A stretch of 64,000 bases of DNA from an uncultured Blautia sp. (GTDB lineage Bacteria; Bacillota; Clostridia; Lachnospirales; Lachnospiraceae): contig CAKRXU010000006.1 in NCBI GenBank assembly GCA_934424575.1, positions 55,305-119,304 on the forward strand. Direction: 5' to 3'. Positions 41,429-51,325 of the stretch are shown in pieces. The notes under the pieces were generated by a model. It searched no databases. It was not told the origin of the DNA and saw nothing but the letters and a program-made list of their open reading frames with translations. Each line of letters starts with the position of its first letter. Positions within the stretch are counted from its first letter, which is position 1. The translations under genes were made by a program, and so were the position numbers.

Positions 41429-43291
41429 ATGTTGGAAAAGATCAATAAGCCAAATGATATACACAAAATAGCTTTAGCAGATTTTCCACAGCTTGCAGAG
41501 GAGATCAGGCAGTTCCTGATCGAATCTGTGAGTCAGACAGGAGGTCATCTGGCATCCAATCTGGGGGCAGTGGAACTGACACTGGCACTCCATAATGTAC
41601 TGGAACTTCCGCAGGATAAGATCGTCTGGGATGTAGGCCATCAGGCATATACCCACAAGATCCTTACCGGCAGGAAGGAAGGGTTTAAGAAACTTCGCAA
41701 GGAAGGCGGCATGAGTGGTTTTCCAAAGAGAAGCGAGAGTGACTGTGATGCATTTGATGCAGGACATAGCTCGAACTCTATCTCAGCAGGCCTGGGATAT
41801 GTGCGGGCAAGAGACCTTCTGGGGCAGAATTACCGCGTAGTCTCAGTGATCGGAGACGGTGCGCTGACCGGAGGAATGGCATATGAAGCACTGAATAATG
41901 CCGCAGAGCTTGAGACGAATTTTATTATTGTCCTGAATGATAATAATATGTCCATTTCCAAGAACGTAGGCGGGATGTCTTCCTACTTAAGTGCACTCCG
42001 GACAGCGGAATCCTACACGGGAATGAAGATCAATGTGACCAAAAATCTCAAGAAGATACCACGTGTCGGAACTGCACTGGTAGATACGATGCGCAAGACC
42101 AAGAGCAGCATCAAGCAGCTCATCATCCCGGGAATGCTTTTTGAAAACATGGGGATCACATATCTGGGACCGGTGGACGGACACGATATGCGCCAGATGA
42201 TGCGCCTTTTTAATGAGGCGAAGAGAGTGGAAGGACCGGTGATCGTGCACGTCCTGACAGAGAAGGGCAGAGGCTATGAACCGGCACGGCAGCATCCGGA
42301 TCAGTTCCATGGGACCGGACCGTTTGATATCCAGACCGGAAAGCAGTTAACTAAGAAAAAAGGACCGACTTATACCGATGTTTTTGCAGAGACCATGGTA
42401 AGCCTCGGAGAAGAACACGAGAAGCTGGTCGGAATCACCGCAGCGATGAAAGAAGGAACAGGACTTGTCAAATTCGAGAAGAAATTCCCGGAGAGACTGT
42501 TCGATGTGGGAATCGCAGAAGAACATGCCGTTTCTTTTGCAGCAGGTCTGGCACTTGGCGGGATGATCCCGGTCGTGGCAATCTATTCTTCCTTCCTGCA
42601 GCGAGCGGTGGATCAGATGATGCATGATGTCTGTATGCAGAATCTTCATGTGATCTTTGCGATTGACCGTGCGGGTCTTGTCGGTGCGGATGGAGAGACA
42701 CATCAGGGATGTTTTGACCTTTCCTATCTGACGATGATGCCGAACATGACCGTGATGGCACCGAAGAATGCATGGGAACTCAGGAAAATGCTGGAGTTTG
42801 CAGTCTGCGCCAGTGGACCGGTTGCGATCCGCTATCCGAGAGGCGGTGCATATCTGGGACTTGAAGAATTCGAAAGCCCGATCCAGTATGGCAGAAGTGA
42901 AGTCCTGCACAGAGGTGAAGATCTGGCAGTCATCTCCGTAGGAAGCATGACTGAGATCTGTGAACAGGTCTGTCGTGAACTTAAGGAGCGTGGCAGAAAG
43001 CCGACATTTGTCAATGCAAGATTTGTCAAACCACTGGATACTGCACTTCTGGATGAACTTTCCAGAGATCACAAATTAATCATAACAGTAGAAGAAAATG
43101 TTAAAAACGGTGGATTCGGTGAACATGTGGCAGCCTATATGGAGGCCTGCCATCCGGAAGTGCGTGTACTTCCGATCGCTATCTGGAACCGTTTTGTAGA
43201 GCACGGAGAAGTAGGAAGCCTGCGGGCAAAGATCGGCCTGTCAGCACCGGACATTCTCGATGCAATAGAGGAATATGAGGAGCAGCAATGA
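41429..43291 (+). CDS. dxs: 1-deoxy-D-xylulose-5-phosphate synthase
   Basis: Dxs condenses pyruvate and glyceraldehyde-3-phosphate, the entry step of the MEP isoprenoid pathway; thiamine diphosphate is the cofactor. Signatures: HQAYTHKILTGR, GDGALTGG (142-149) with the cofactor-binding continuation, VGIAEEHAVSFAAGLA and DRAGLVGADGETHQG. Length 620 from ATG 41429, which has AAAGG upstream; an in-frame ATG at 41381 lies inside ispA and would add 16 residues unlike the family. It overlaps tlyA by four bases. Confidence 0.96.
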   Translation: MLEKINKPNDIHKIALADFPQLAEEIRQFLIESVSQTGGHLASNLGAVELTLALHNVLELPQDKIVWDVGHQAYTHKILTGRKEGFKKLRKEGGMSGFPKRSESDCDAFDAGHSSNSISAGLGYVRARDLLGQNYRVVSVIGDGALTGGMAYEALNNAAELETNFIIVLNDNNMSISKNVGGMSSYLSALRTAESYTGMKINVTKNLKKIPRVGTALVDTMRKTKSSIKQLIIPGMLFENMGITYLGPVDGHDMRQMMRLFNEAKRVEGPVIVHVLTEKGRGYEPARQHPDQFHGTGPFDIQTGKQLTKKKGPTYTDVFAETMVSLGEEHEKLVGITAAMKEGTGLVKFEKKFPERLFDVGIAEEHAVSFAAGLALGGMIPVVAIYSSFLQRAVDQMMHDVCMQNLHVIFAIDRAGLVGADGETHQGCFDLSYLTMMPNMTVMAPKNAWELRKMLEFAVCASGPVAIRYPRGGAYLGLEEFESPIQYGRSEVLHRGEDLAVISVGSMTEICEQVCRELKERGRKPTFVNARFVKPLDTALLDELSRDHKLIITVEENVKNGGFGEHVAAYMEACHPEVRVLPIAIWNRFVEHGEVGSLRAKIGLSAPDILDAIEEYEEQQ

Positions 43292-44097
43292 AAAAAAGAC
43301 TGGATCTTTTGATGGTTGAGCGTGCACTTGCACCTTCCAGAGAAAAAGCAAAAGCATATATCATGTCCGGAGATGTATATGTAAACGGACAGAAAGAAGA
43401 CAAAGCAGGAACCATGTTCCAGGAAACAGTAAAGATCGAAGTGCGCGGAAACACACTTCCATATGTAAGCCGTGGCGGTCTGAAACTTGAGAAAGCCATG
43501 AACAACTTCGGTGTTTCCCTGGAAGGCAAGGTCAGCATGGACGTAGGAGCTTCCACGGGTGGTTTTACCGACTGCATGCTTCAGAACGGGGCAGTTAAGG
43601 TATATTCTATCGATGTAGGTTATGGTCAGCTTGACTGGGGTCTGCGTAACGACCCGAGAGTTGTCTGCATGGAAAAAACAAACATCCGTTATGTAGTTCC
43701 GGACGATATTCAGGAAGCACCGCAGTTTTCTTCCATTGATGTTTCCTTTATTTCTCTGACCAAGGTCCTGCTTCCGGTAAGAAATCTTCTGACAGAGGAT
43801 GGAGAGATCGTCTGTCTGATCAAACCGCAGTTCGAGGCCGGCAGGGAAAAGGTCGGCAAGAAGGGCGTAGTCCGTGATCCGGCAGTCCATCTCGAGGTCA
43901 TTGAGAAAGTCATGGCTTATGCGATGTCGATCGCGCTGGAGCCGCAGCATCTTTCTTTCTCTCCGATCAAGGGACCAGAGGGAAATATCGAATATCTGCT
44001 TCATCTCAAGAAAAGACCGGAAGGCACGATCTGCGAATCCGCACTGGAAGTATCACCGGAGGCGGTGGTGCAGGAAGCACACGGTCAGCTCGACTGA
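43288..44097 (+). CDS. tlyA: TlyA-family rRNA 2'-O-methyltransferase
   Basis: Residues 1-60 are an S4 RNA-binding domain (KKRLDLLMVERALAPSREKA, GDVYVNGQ). The rest is an FtsJ/RrmJ-like methyltransferase with the SAM motif DVGASTGGFTDCML and the catalytic-type lysine/aspartate set including SIDVGYGQLDW and LIKPQFEAGR. In mycobacteria TlyA methylates 16S and 23S rRNA and affects capreomycin sensitivity. The gene's fixed place between dxs and nadK is usual in clostridia. Length 269. Confidence 0.92.
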   Translation: MKKRLDLLMVERALAPSREKAKAYIMSGDVYVNGQKEDKAGTMFQETVKIEVRGNTLPYVSRGGLKLEKAMNNFGVSLEGKVSMDVGASTGGFTDCMLQNGAVKVYSIDVGYGQLDWGLRNDPRVVCMEKTNIRYVVPDDIQEAPQFSSIDVSFISLTKVLLPVRNLLTEDGEIVCLIKPQFEAGREKVGKKGVVRDPAVHLEVIEKVMAYAMSIALEPQHLSFSPIKGPEGNIEYLLHLKKRPEGTICESALEVSPEAVVQEAHGQLD

Positions 44098-44123
44098 TGA
44101 CCGGGGGAAGGCAGAATTGAGGG

Positions 44124-44984
44124 ATGGATAAATTTTATATCATTACCAACAGTGACAAAGACAAGGACCTTGAATTCACAGGTCAGATCGTAGAATATCT
44201 GAAGGCAAATGGCAGGAAATGCATGGTACAGCAGGCGGAGCGCAAGCAGGAAGGTGCGTATCATTACACCAATCCTGCACTGATACCGGAGGACACAGAA
44301 TGTATCCTTGTCCTCGGCGGTGACGGTACACTTCTTCAGGCGGCGAGAGATGTTGTACACAGAGAGATCCCGATGCTCGGTGTCAACCTTGGAACACTGG
44401 GATTTCTTGCGGAAGTGGACAAACAGTCTGTCTACAGTGCACTTGGCAAGCTGATGGAGGACGATTACGAGATCGAGGAGAGAATGATGCTTACGGGAAC
44501 TGTCTGGAGAGATGGTAAGATCATAGGCAGGGATGTGGCTCTCAATGACATCGTGATCGGCAGGGACGGACATCTTCGAGTTGTCCGCTTCAAGAACTAT
44601 GTCAATGATGTGTATCTGAATTCTTATAATGCGGACGGTATCATCATTTCAACACCGACGGGATCCACAGGATACAGTCTTTCCTGTGGAGGCCCCATCA
44701 TGGCCCCAAATGGTTCCATGACTCTGATGACTCCGATCGCACCACATACGCTGAATACAAGAAGCATCATTTTTCCGGCAGAGGATGTGATCACGGTGGA
44801 AATCGGCGAGGGCAGGCGACAGGTTCAGGAATACGGTGTGGCTTCTTTTGATGGAGATACAGCGATCCCGATGATAACCGGAGACAGGATCGTGATCCAG
44901 AAAGCGGCTGTAAGCACAAAAATACTCAAGTTAAATCATTTAAGTTTTGTTGAAGTACTTCGCCAGAAAATGCGCGACAGTTAA
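44124..44984 (+). CDS. nadK: NAD kinase
   Basis: NadK phosphorylates NAD to NADP. The defining GGDGT motif is at 65-69 and the second NAD-binding stretch is TPTGSTGYSLSCGGP. The protein is 286 residues, within the family range. It belongs to the same operon, 26 bases after tlyA, with argR 18 bases downstream of its stop. The N-terminus (DKFYIITNSDKDKD) matches clostridial forms. Confidence 0.95.
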   Translation: MDKFYIITNSDKDKDLEFTGQIVEYLKANGRKCMVQQAERKQEGAYHYTNPALIPEDTECILVLGGDGTLLQAARDVVHREIPMLGVNLGTLGFLAEVDKQSVYSALGKLMEDDYEIEERMMLTGTVWRDGKIIGRDVALNDIVIGRDGHLRVVRFKNYVNDVYLNSYNADGIIISTPTGSTGYSLSCGGPIMAPNGSMTLMTPIAPHTLNTRSIIFPAEDVITVEIGEGRRQVQEYGVASFDGDTAIPMITGDRIVIQKAAVSTKILKLNHLSFVEVLRQKMRDS

Positions 44985-45002
44985 GTGTAATGGAGGTTGG
45001 AT

Positions 45003-45458
45003 GTGAAGGTAGCAAGACATGAAAAAATAATAGAACTGATCCGTCAGTACGATATAGACACACAGGAGGAACTGGCAGCACGGCTCAATGAAGCCGGGTT
45101 CAAAGTAACTCAGGCTACCGTTTCCAGAGATATCCGTGCACTCAAGATGACAAAGGTCGCAGGAAAAGACGGGAAATCGCATTATGCGATCCTCTCAGGT
45201 TCTTCCGCGGAACTGGGCGACAAATATACACGAGTGCTCCACGATGCACTCACATCGATCGACGTAGGTCAGAATATGATCGTGATCCGGACGGTTCCGG
45301 GCATGGCGATGGGTGTGGCAGCAGCACTGGATGCACTGAAATGGAAAGAGATCCTGGGCAGCATCGCAGGGGATGATACTGTGATGTGCGTGGCGCGGGA
45401 TGGAGAACAGGCACAGACTGCAGCAAGGAAACTGAAAGGAATCTTGAAATTATGTTAG
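45003..45458 (+). CDS. argR: Arginine repressor
   Basis: ArgR senses arginine and represses its synthesis. The winged helix is at ~1-70 (ARHEKIIELIRQYDIDTQEE, FKVTQATVSRDIRALKM); the hexamer and arginine-binding domain follows with VRTVPG-like IRTVPGMAMGVAAALD and the GDDT motif. I start at GTG 45003, six bases after GGAGG; a TTG at 44997 is too close to that site. Clostridia keep argR beside recN. It overlaps recN by seven bases. Confidence 0.95.
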   Translation: MKVARHEKIIELIRQYDIDTQEELAARLNEAGFKVTQATVSRDIRALKMTKVAGKDGKSHYAILSGSSAELGDKYTRVLHDALTSIDVGQNMIVIRTVPGMAMGVAAALDALKWKEILGSIAGDDTVMCVARDGEQAQTAARKLKGILKLC

Positions 45459-47143
45459 TACATCTTCATGTGAAGAATCTCGCACTGATTGAAGATATTG
45501 AAGTAGAATTTGGTCCGGGGCTGAATATCCTCACCGGTGAGACCGGTGCAGGTAAATCGATCCTTCTTGGTTCGATGCAGCTGATCCTGGGCGGCAGAAG
45601 CACCCGGGATATGATCCGGGCAGGAGCGTCTTATGCACTTGTAGAATTACTGTTCCAGGTGGAGAATCCGCGTGCAGAGGAAGCTCTTAAGGAACTTGGA
45701 GTAGAACTGGAGGACGGACAGGTTCTTCTGACACGTAAACTCATGGACGGCAGGAGCATCAACAAGATCAACGGCGAGACCTGCACGGTAAGCCAGATGA
45801 AGGCGGCTGCTTCCTGCCTTCTTGATATCCACGGACAGCATGAACACCAGTCTCTTCTGTATCAGGACAAACAGCTTGAGATCCTGGATGAATACGGCAA
45901 GGACGAGATCTATCCTGCAAGGGACAAAGTCCAGGAGGCATACAGAGCATACCGCAAATGTATGCAGGAACTTAAGAAACTCGATACAGATGAGGAACAG
46001 AGAAACAGGGAGAGAGCTTTCCTGGAATTTGAGATCAACGAGATTGAGACAGCGCAGCTCCGCCCGGGAGAGGACGAAGAACTGGAAAGTCTCTACCGCA
46101 AATTAAACAATGGAAAGAAAATCCTTGAGACACTCCAGAGCGTCCGCGATCTGACCGGCTACGATTCTGCACAGGGAGCAGGGGACTCTGTCGGAATGGC
46201 AGTGAGAGAACTGACCAGAGTGACAGAATTCGACAGCCAGCTGGAATCCATGTCAGGGACTCTTCAGGAAGTGGACAGCCTTCTGAATGATTTCAACAGA
46301 GAGCTTTCTTCCTATGTGGAGGATCTGAATTTTGATGATGAGACTTTTTTTGAGACAGAGAAGCGTCTGGATATCATCAATAATCTCAAGGCAAAATACG
46401 GCCAGAGCATAGAAGAAATCCAGAAATATGGCGAACGCCAGAAGCAGAAACTGTCAGATCTTGACAGATATGAGGAACTTTTCCAGGAATCCAGAGAAAA
46501 TCTTTCGAAATCCCAGAAAAAACTTGAAGAAGTTTCGTATGCACTTTCAGAAATCAGGCAAAAATACAGTAAGACACTTACCGACAAGATCATCGAAGGT
46601 CTCAAAGATCTTAATTTCCTGGATGTGCAGTTCAGGATTGATTTTAAACGCAAAGAAGAATACACAGCAGGCGGATTTGACGACATTGAATACGAAATTT
46701 CGACAAACCCGGGAGAGTCTGTGAAACCGCTCGGAAAAATCGTATCCGGTGGTGAGCTTTCCAGGATCATGCTGGCAATCAAGGCGATCCTCGCAGACAG
46801 AGACCAGATCGAGACACTGATCTTTGACGAGATCGACACTGGTATCAGCGGAAGGACTGCACAGAAAGTTTCAGAAAAGATGTCAGTTATTGGAAGACAT
46901 CATCAGGTACTCTGTATCACACATCTGCCACAGATCGCTGCGATGGCGGACACGCATTTTGAGATAGAGAAGCACCAGAGGGGTACGGAGACGATCACGG
47001 AGATCCATCCGCTTGAAGGTGAGGATTCCATCCGGGAACTCGCGAGACTTCTCGGCGGTGCAGAGATCACACAGGCTGTGTACCAGAATGCAAAAGAAAT
47101 GAAAGAATTGGCACAGGTACATAAAAATACAAGACTCAAATAA
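45452..47143 (+). CDS. recN: DNA repair protein RecN
   Basis: RecN is an SMC-like ATPase that gathers broken DNA ends. Walker A is GETGAGKS (29-36), the middle is long coiled coil (~150-370), and the C-terminal half has LSRIMLAIKAIL (signature) and LIFDEIDTGISGRTAQKV (Walker B). 563 residues from ATG 45452, which overlaps the argR stop; a longer frame would reach back into argR and is rejected. A terminator follows. Confidence 0.95.
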   Translation: MLVHLHVKNLALIEDIEVEFGPGLNILTGETGAGKSILLGSMQLILGGRSTRDMIRAGASYALVELLFQVENPRAEEALKELGVELEDGQVLLTRKLMDGRSINKINGETCTVSQMKAAASCLLDIHGQHEHQSLLYQDKQLEILDEYGKDEIYPARDKVQEAYRAYRKCMQELKKLDTDEEQRNRERAFLEFEINEIETAQLRPGEDEELESLYRKLNNGKKILETLQSVRDLTGYDSAQGAGDSVGMAVRELTRVTEFDSQLESMSGTLQEVDSLLNDFNRELSSYVEDLNFDDETFFETEKRLDIINNLKAKYGQSIEEIQKYGERQKQKLSDLDRYEELFQESRENLSKSQKKLEEVSYALSEIRQKYSKTLTDKIIEGLKDLNFLDVQFRIDFKRKEEYTAGGFDDIEYEISTNPGESVKPLGKIVSGGELSRIMLAIKAILADRDQIETLIFDEIDTGISGRTAQKVSEKMSVIGRHHQVLCITHLPQIAAMADTHFEIEKHQRGTETITEIHPLEGEDSIRELARLLGGAEITQAVYQNAKEMKELAQVHKNTRLK

Positions 47144-47161
47144 AACGAATCACAGCATAAT

Positions 47162-47200
47162 AAGAGAGGAAGATCCAAAAGAGATCTCTTCTCTTTTTTT
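47162..47200 (+). terminator. Terminator after recN
   Basis: AAGAGAGGAAGATC pairs with GATCTCTTCTCTT (one bulge), then a run of seven T. It splits the housekeeping operon from spoIVB. Confidence 0.75.
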
Positions 47201-47247
47201 ATTGCTTTTTGATGCAGAAATAATCACAAAAGAAAGGATGTGACAGA

Positions 47248-48474
47248 GTGAATACAAAAAAACGGTACAGAAAGCTGATCCTCTGGTGTCTGGGGCTTGA
47301 TCTCATTGCAATGCTGTGCCTTGGGTATCGTTATCTGGACCGGAGGATTCCGGATGAACTCCATGTCGAAGAAGGCCAGGAAAGTCAGGTTCAAAAGGTT
47401 CTGGAGCATCCGCTTCTGACCTTGGAGGATTCAGTCTCCGTTTCCGGAGAGGGCAGTTATACGCTGAAATGCAGCATTCTCGGAGTGATTCCGTTCAAAG
47501 AGATCAAGGTCACGCCGTCCGTCAGCCCATCGGTTTATGTCAGCGGAAGTACTGCGGGCATTTACATGGAAACAGACGGCGTACTTATCATTGATACCGG
47601 TGAGATCCTGTCTGAGAAAGGCACGACAGAAGAACCGGCGAAAGACGTCGTAAAACCAGGAGATTATATCGTGGCATTTGATTCACAGACCATCCGTTCA
47701 AAAAAAGATCTGATCGAGGATATCAAAAAACTTAATGGAGAAAGTGTAGAACTGGAGGTGCTTCGAAATGACAGGATCATTCCGCTTTCGCTTACTCCGG
47801 TAAAGGATATGCAGGGCTCTTATAAACTTGGAATCTGGGTCAGAGATAATACACAGGGCATAGGAACGATCACTTTTGTTGATGAAAACGGCAGTTATGG
47901 TGCACTGGGACACGGGATCAGCGATGTGGACACCGGAGACCTCCTCAAGATAGAAAAAGGTGCTCTGTATCAGGCAGAGATCCTTGGAATCCAGAAGGGA
48001 AGCAATGGAAGCCCGGGGGAGCTTGCCGGACTGATCCGCTATGATCCTGACAGGGTGATCGGAACGATCAGCAAAAATACGGAGAATGGTATTTACGGCA
48101 CATTTACTGCGTCTTCAGACAAGATTGCCATGAAACGGATGACGGTTGCCTACAAACAGGAACTGGAAACAGGTCCGGCACAGATCCTGTGCTGTGTAGA
48201 TGGAACAGTATCAGCATATGATGCGGAGATCGTAAGGATCGATCTTAATCACGAGGATACAAATAAGAGCTTTGTGATCCGTGTGACCGACCCGGACCTG
48301 CTTGAAAAAACAGGAGGGATCGTACAGGGAATGAGTGGAAGCCCGGTGATCCAGAACGGGAAATTTGCCGGAGCCGTCACCCACGTATTTGTACAGGATT
48401 CTACAAGCGGTTATGGAATATTTGCAGAGACCATGATGGAGAATGAAGAAAACGCACAGGAACGCGCCGCATAA
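47248..48474 (+). CDS. spoIVB: SpoIVB peptidase
   Basis: SpoIVB is the forespore serine protease that crosses into the intermembrane space and triggers sigma-K processing. Residues ~9-28 are a signal/anchor segment, ~95-185 a PDZ domain, and the rest the S55 peptidase with His222 (GALGHGISD) and Ser365 (GMSGSPV). The 408-residue length matches. GTG start at 47248. It is followed by spo0A as in Bacillus, but a separate promoter lies between them. Confidence 0.94.
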   Translation: MNTKKRYRKLILWCLGLDLIAMLCLGYRYLDRRIPDELHVEEGQESQVQKVLEHPLLTLEDSVSVSGEGSYTLKCSILGVIPFKEIKVTPSVSPSVYVSGSTAGIYMETDGVLIIDTGEILSEKGTTEEPAKDVVKPGDYIVAFDSQTIRSKKDLIEDIKKLNGESVELEVLRNDRIIPLSLTPVKDMQGSYKLGIWVRDNTQGIGTITFVDENGSYGALGHGISDVDTGDLLKIEKGALYQAEILGIQKGSNGSPGELAGLIRYDPDRVIGTISKNTENGIYGTFTASSDKIAMKRMTVAYKQELETGPAQILCCVDGTVSAYDAEIVRIDLNHEDTNKSFVIRVTDPDLLEKTGGIVQGMSGSPVIQNGKFAGAVTHVFVQDSTSGYGIFAETMMENEENAQERAA

Positions 48475-48531
48475 AAAGTTACAGAGAATGCCGCAGAAAA
48501 AACAAAATAAAAGATTTCTGGTGATCATAAA

Positions 48532-48618
48532 AGTCGAAACAGGTAGATTTAAAGTGAACGAAAGTCCGGTGTTTCTCCCTGTTTCGGCTTGATTTCGCAG
48601 GGAAGTTTACTCTATAAT
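48532..48618 (+). promoter_or_regulatory. spo0A promoter with possible 0A box
   Basis: TTGATT (48589-48594), 18 bases, TATAAT (48613-48618). AGTCGAA at 48532-48538 is one base from the Spo0A box TGTCGAA, so self-control is possible. The 77-base leader ends in AGGAGG. Confidence 0.65.
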
Positions 48619-48694
48619 ATCTTCTGTCAGCACATAAAAATATTTGATGAGTAAGGTCAAATGACAGACAGTAGGTTAGGAGGAAACGGGCCTC

Positions 48695-49504
48695 ATGGAA
48701 AAGTTAAATGTAGCAATCGCAGATGATAATGAAAAAATGGTAGAAATACTTGGTCGTATGATCGAAGAAGATAAAGACCTCACATTGGTAGGTAAAGCAC
48801 ACAACGGGGAAGAAATCTGTAATATCATAAAAGAAAAAGAACCGGATGTTGTCGTCCTGGATATTATCATGCCGAAGATGGACGGGCTCACCGTCATGGA
48901 AAACTGTCAGCACGACCATAAACTCAGGAAAGCCCCGGCGTTTATCATCGTGTCAGCAGTTGGACAGGAGCGGATCACAGAGGATGCTTTTAATCTTGGG
49001 GCAGAGTATTATATGCTGAAGCCTTTTGACAATCAGGTCCTTCTGAACCGTATCAAGAATCTGAAGCACAAAGGTGACCGAAGGAACCGTGAAAATGTAC
49101 ATCAGAGTGTTGTAAGAGAGGAGAACGCCGCATACGGAACAAGAAATCTGGAAACAGATGTTACAAATATCATCCATGAGATCGGCGTTCCGGCACATAT
49201 CAAAGGCTATCAGTACTTAAGAGACGCGATCATCCTGTCAGTAAACGACATCGAAATGCTCAATTCGATCACCAAAGTCCTCTACCCGACAATTGCCAAG
49301 AAACATCAGACAACACCAAGCCGTGTCGAACGTGCGATCCGCCATGCGATCGAGGTAGCGTGGAGCCGTGGCAAGATGGATACGATCGATGCCCTGTTTG
49401 GTTATACGGTAAGTACAGGCAAAGGCAAACCGACAAATTCCGAGTTCATTGCACTGATTGCTGACAAAATTCGTCTGGAATATAAAAATCGCTCTTTCCA
49501 ATAA
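48695..49504 (+). CDS. spo0A: Sporulation master regulator Spo0A
   Basis: Spo0A is the response regulator that commits cells to sporulation. The receiver domain has D10, D11 and the phosphorylated D56 (VVLDIIMPKMDG), with the lysine in MLKPFD. The C-terminal DNA-binding domain (~155-265) carries VTNIIHEIGVPAHIKGYQYL and the recognition helix TPSRVERAIRHAIEVAWSRG, which is nearly invariant in all endospore formers. Length 269. Good AGGAGG ribosome site. Confidence 0.98.
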   Translation: MEKLNVAIADDNEKMVEILGRMIEEDKDLTLVGKAHNGEEICNIIKEKEPDVVVLDIIMPKMDGLTVMENCQHDHKLRKAPAFIIVSAVGQERITEDAFNLGAEYYMLKPFDNQVLLNRIKNLKHKGDRRNRENVHQSVVREENAAYGTRNLETDVTNIIHEIGVPAHIKGYQYLRDAIILSVNDIEMLNSITKVLYPTIAKKHQTTPSRVERAIRHAIEVAWSRGKMDTIDALFGYTVSTGKGKPTNSEFIALIADKIRLEYKNRSFQ

Positions 49505-49523
49505 GTACTTTTTAGGGTATAAT
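49495..49523 (+). promoter_or_regulatory. Possible glgA promoter
   Basis: TATAAT at 49518-49523 with TTTCCA 17 bases upstream, overlapping the end of spo0A. The -10 is perfect and the -35 partial. Confidence 0.5.
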
Positions 49524-49598
49524 AAACAAAAAAGCCGTTTCAGGACTGAGATATCTGTACAGCTTTTATAGAAATGGAAGCAAGGAGGGCAATCACAG

Positions 49599-51047
49599 AT
49601 GAAAAATATTTTATTTGCAACATCAGAGGCAGTGCCGTTTATAAAGACAGGAGGACTTGCCGATGTAGCAGGAGCACTTCCGAAATGCTTTGACAAGCGT
49701 TACTTTGATGTGCGAGTTATTCTGCCGAAATACGCCTGCATGAAGCAGGAATGGAAAGACAAAATGGAATATGTCACCCATTTTTATATGGATCTGGGAT
49801 ATAAGAACTGTTATGTAGGAATCATGCATATGGAGTATGATGGGATCCAGTTCTACTTCATTGACAATGAATACTACTTCAGCGGACCAAAACCATACGA
49901 CAGCGCACCTTGGGATCTGGAGAAATTTGCATTCTTCTCCAAAGCAGTCCTCTCTGTGCTTCCGGTCATCAACTTCCGTCCGGATGTGATCCACTGTCAT
50001 GACTGGCAGACAGGTCTTGTACCGGTTTATCTGCATGACTCTTTCCAGCAGAATGAATTCTTCTGGGGCATCAAGACTGTCATGACGATCCATAACCTCA
50101 AATTCCAGGGTGTATGGGATGTCAAGACGATTCAGGGAATCACAGGACTTTCCGATTACTATTTTGCACCGGACAAGCTGGAGGCTTACAAGGATGCAAA
50201 CTTCTTAAAGGGCGGTATCGTCTTTGCTGATGCAGTGACAACAGTAAGTAATACTTATGCAGAGGAGATCAAGACACCGTTCTATGGAGAGCGTCTGGAT
50301 GGACTTCTCTGTGCGAGATCTCATGATCTTCGAGGTATCGTTAACGGAATCGATTACGATGTATTCAATCCGGAGACAGATGCCTGCATCACCCAGAAAT
50401 ACAATGCAAAGAACTTCCGCAAAGAAAAAGTCAAAAACAAGATCCAGCTCCAGAGGGATCTCGGACTCAATGAGGACCCGAATGCAATGCTCATTGGTAT
50501 CGTTTCCCGTCTGACAGACCAGAAGGGCTTTGACCTGATCGCCTATGTGATGGATGAACTCTGCCAGGATGCAGTGCAGATCGTTGTTCTTGGAACAGGT
50601 GAAGAGCGTTATGAGAATATGTTCCGTCACTTCGACTGGAAATATCACGGCAAGGTATCTGCACAGATCTACTATGATGAGCCGCTGTCCCATCGTATCT
50701 ATGCGGCTTCTGATGCATTCCTTATGCCGTCACTGTTCGAGCCATGCGGCCTCAGCCAGCTTATGAGCCTCCGCTATGGAACACTTCCGATCGTTCGTGA
50801 GACAGGCGGACTTAAGGACACTGTAGAGCCGTACAACGAGTTCGAAGGAACAGGAACAGGATTCAGCTTCACAAACTACAATGCACATGAAATGCTTGCA
50901 ACTGTACGTAATGCAGAGCGTGTCTTCTACGACAACAAACGCGAGTGGAACAAGATGGTCGACCGTGCGATGGCAGCAGACTTCTCATGGGATCATTCTG
51001 CAAAACAGTACGAAGAGATGTACAACTGGCTGATCGGAGACAAATAA
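49599..51047 (+). CDS. glgA: Glycogen synthase (ADP-glucose type)
   Basis: GlgA extends alpha-1,4 glucan from ADP-glucose. The substrate-binding KTGGLADV is at 16-23, followed by VRVILPKY and HCHDWQTGLVPVYL; the C-terminal nucleotide-binding half has IVSRLTDQKGFDLIAYVMDE and PSLFEPCGLSQLMSLRYGT. 482 residues, standard GT5 size. It stands alone without other glg genes, between sporulation and recombination genes. Its transcript ends in a strong terminator. Confidence 0.96.
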   Translation: MKNILFATSEAVPFIKTGGLADVAGALPKCFDKRYFDVRVILPKYACMKQEWKDKMEYVTHFYMDLGYKNCYVGIMHMEYDGIQFYFIDNEYYFSGPKPYDSAPWDLEKFAFFSKAVLSVLPVINFRPDVIHCHDWQTGLVPVYLHDSFQQNEFFWGIKTVMTIHNLKFQGVWDVKTIQGITGLSDYYFAPDKLEAYKDANFLKGGIVFADAVTTVSNTYAEEIKTPFYGERLDGLLCARSHDLRGIVNGIDYDVFNPETDACITQKYNAKNFRKEKVKNKIQLQRDLGLNEDPNAMLIGIVSRLTDQKGFDLIAYVMDELCQDAVQIVVLGTGEERYENMFRHFDWKYHGKVSAQIYYDEPLSHRIYAASDAFLMPSLFEPCGLSQLMSLRYGTLPIVRETGGLKDTVEPYNEFEGTGTGFSFTNYNAHEMLATVRNAERVFYDNKREWNKMVDRAMAADFSWDHSAKQYEEMYNWLIGDK

Positions 51048-51075
51048 ATTCTATTTAGATAAGGCAGATTTTTCG

Positions 51076-51107
51076 GGGGATACCAGATAAAACGGTATCC
51101 CCTTTTT
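51076..51107 (+). terminator. Terminator after glgA
   Basis: GGGGATACC-N9-GGTATCCCC followed by TTTTTCTTT: a perfect 9-bp stem with T-run. Confidence 0.9.
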
Positions 51108-51194
51108 CTTTCTGGAATCGAAAAAACAGAGATTTTGGCGAAAAGTTTTCCTTGACATCAGAGGGGATTTATAATAGCATATAAGAAGGAAAAA

Positions 51195-51223
51195 CGAACA
51201 TAGGTTTGTGAAACATAAGTTCG
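51195..51223 (+). promoter_or_regulatory. Two LexA/DinR-like boxes before recA
   Basis: CGAACATAGGTTTG (51195-51208) matches the Gram-positive box CGAACATATGTTCG at 12 of 14 positions; GAAACATAAGTTCG (51210-51223) matches at 11. They lie 20-50 bases after TATAAT (51170-51175), where a repressor would block elongation or initiation. Confidence 0.65.
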
Positions 51224-51325
51224 CATGAACCATATCTTCATAATCAGATTCTATTTTGAATAATCTTTTGTCTACCTATGCATGAGGTAGTGAGTTGAAA
51301 TTTAGAAAAAAGGAGATCCACAGGT

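Noticed and set aside
43135..44004. Minus-strand frame of 289 codons
   Set aside because: Antisense to dxs/tlyA, no start signal, no domain.
51152..51175. TTGACA and TATAAT before recA as one promoter
   Set aside because: They are only 12 bases apart, too close for sigma-A; the -10 must use another -35 or the TTGACA is chance.
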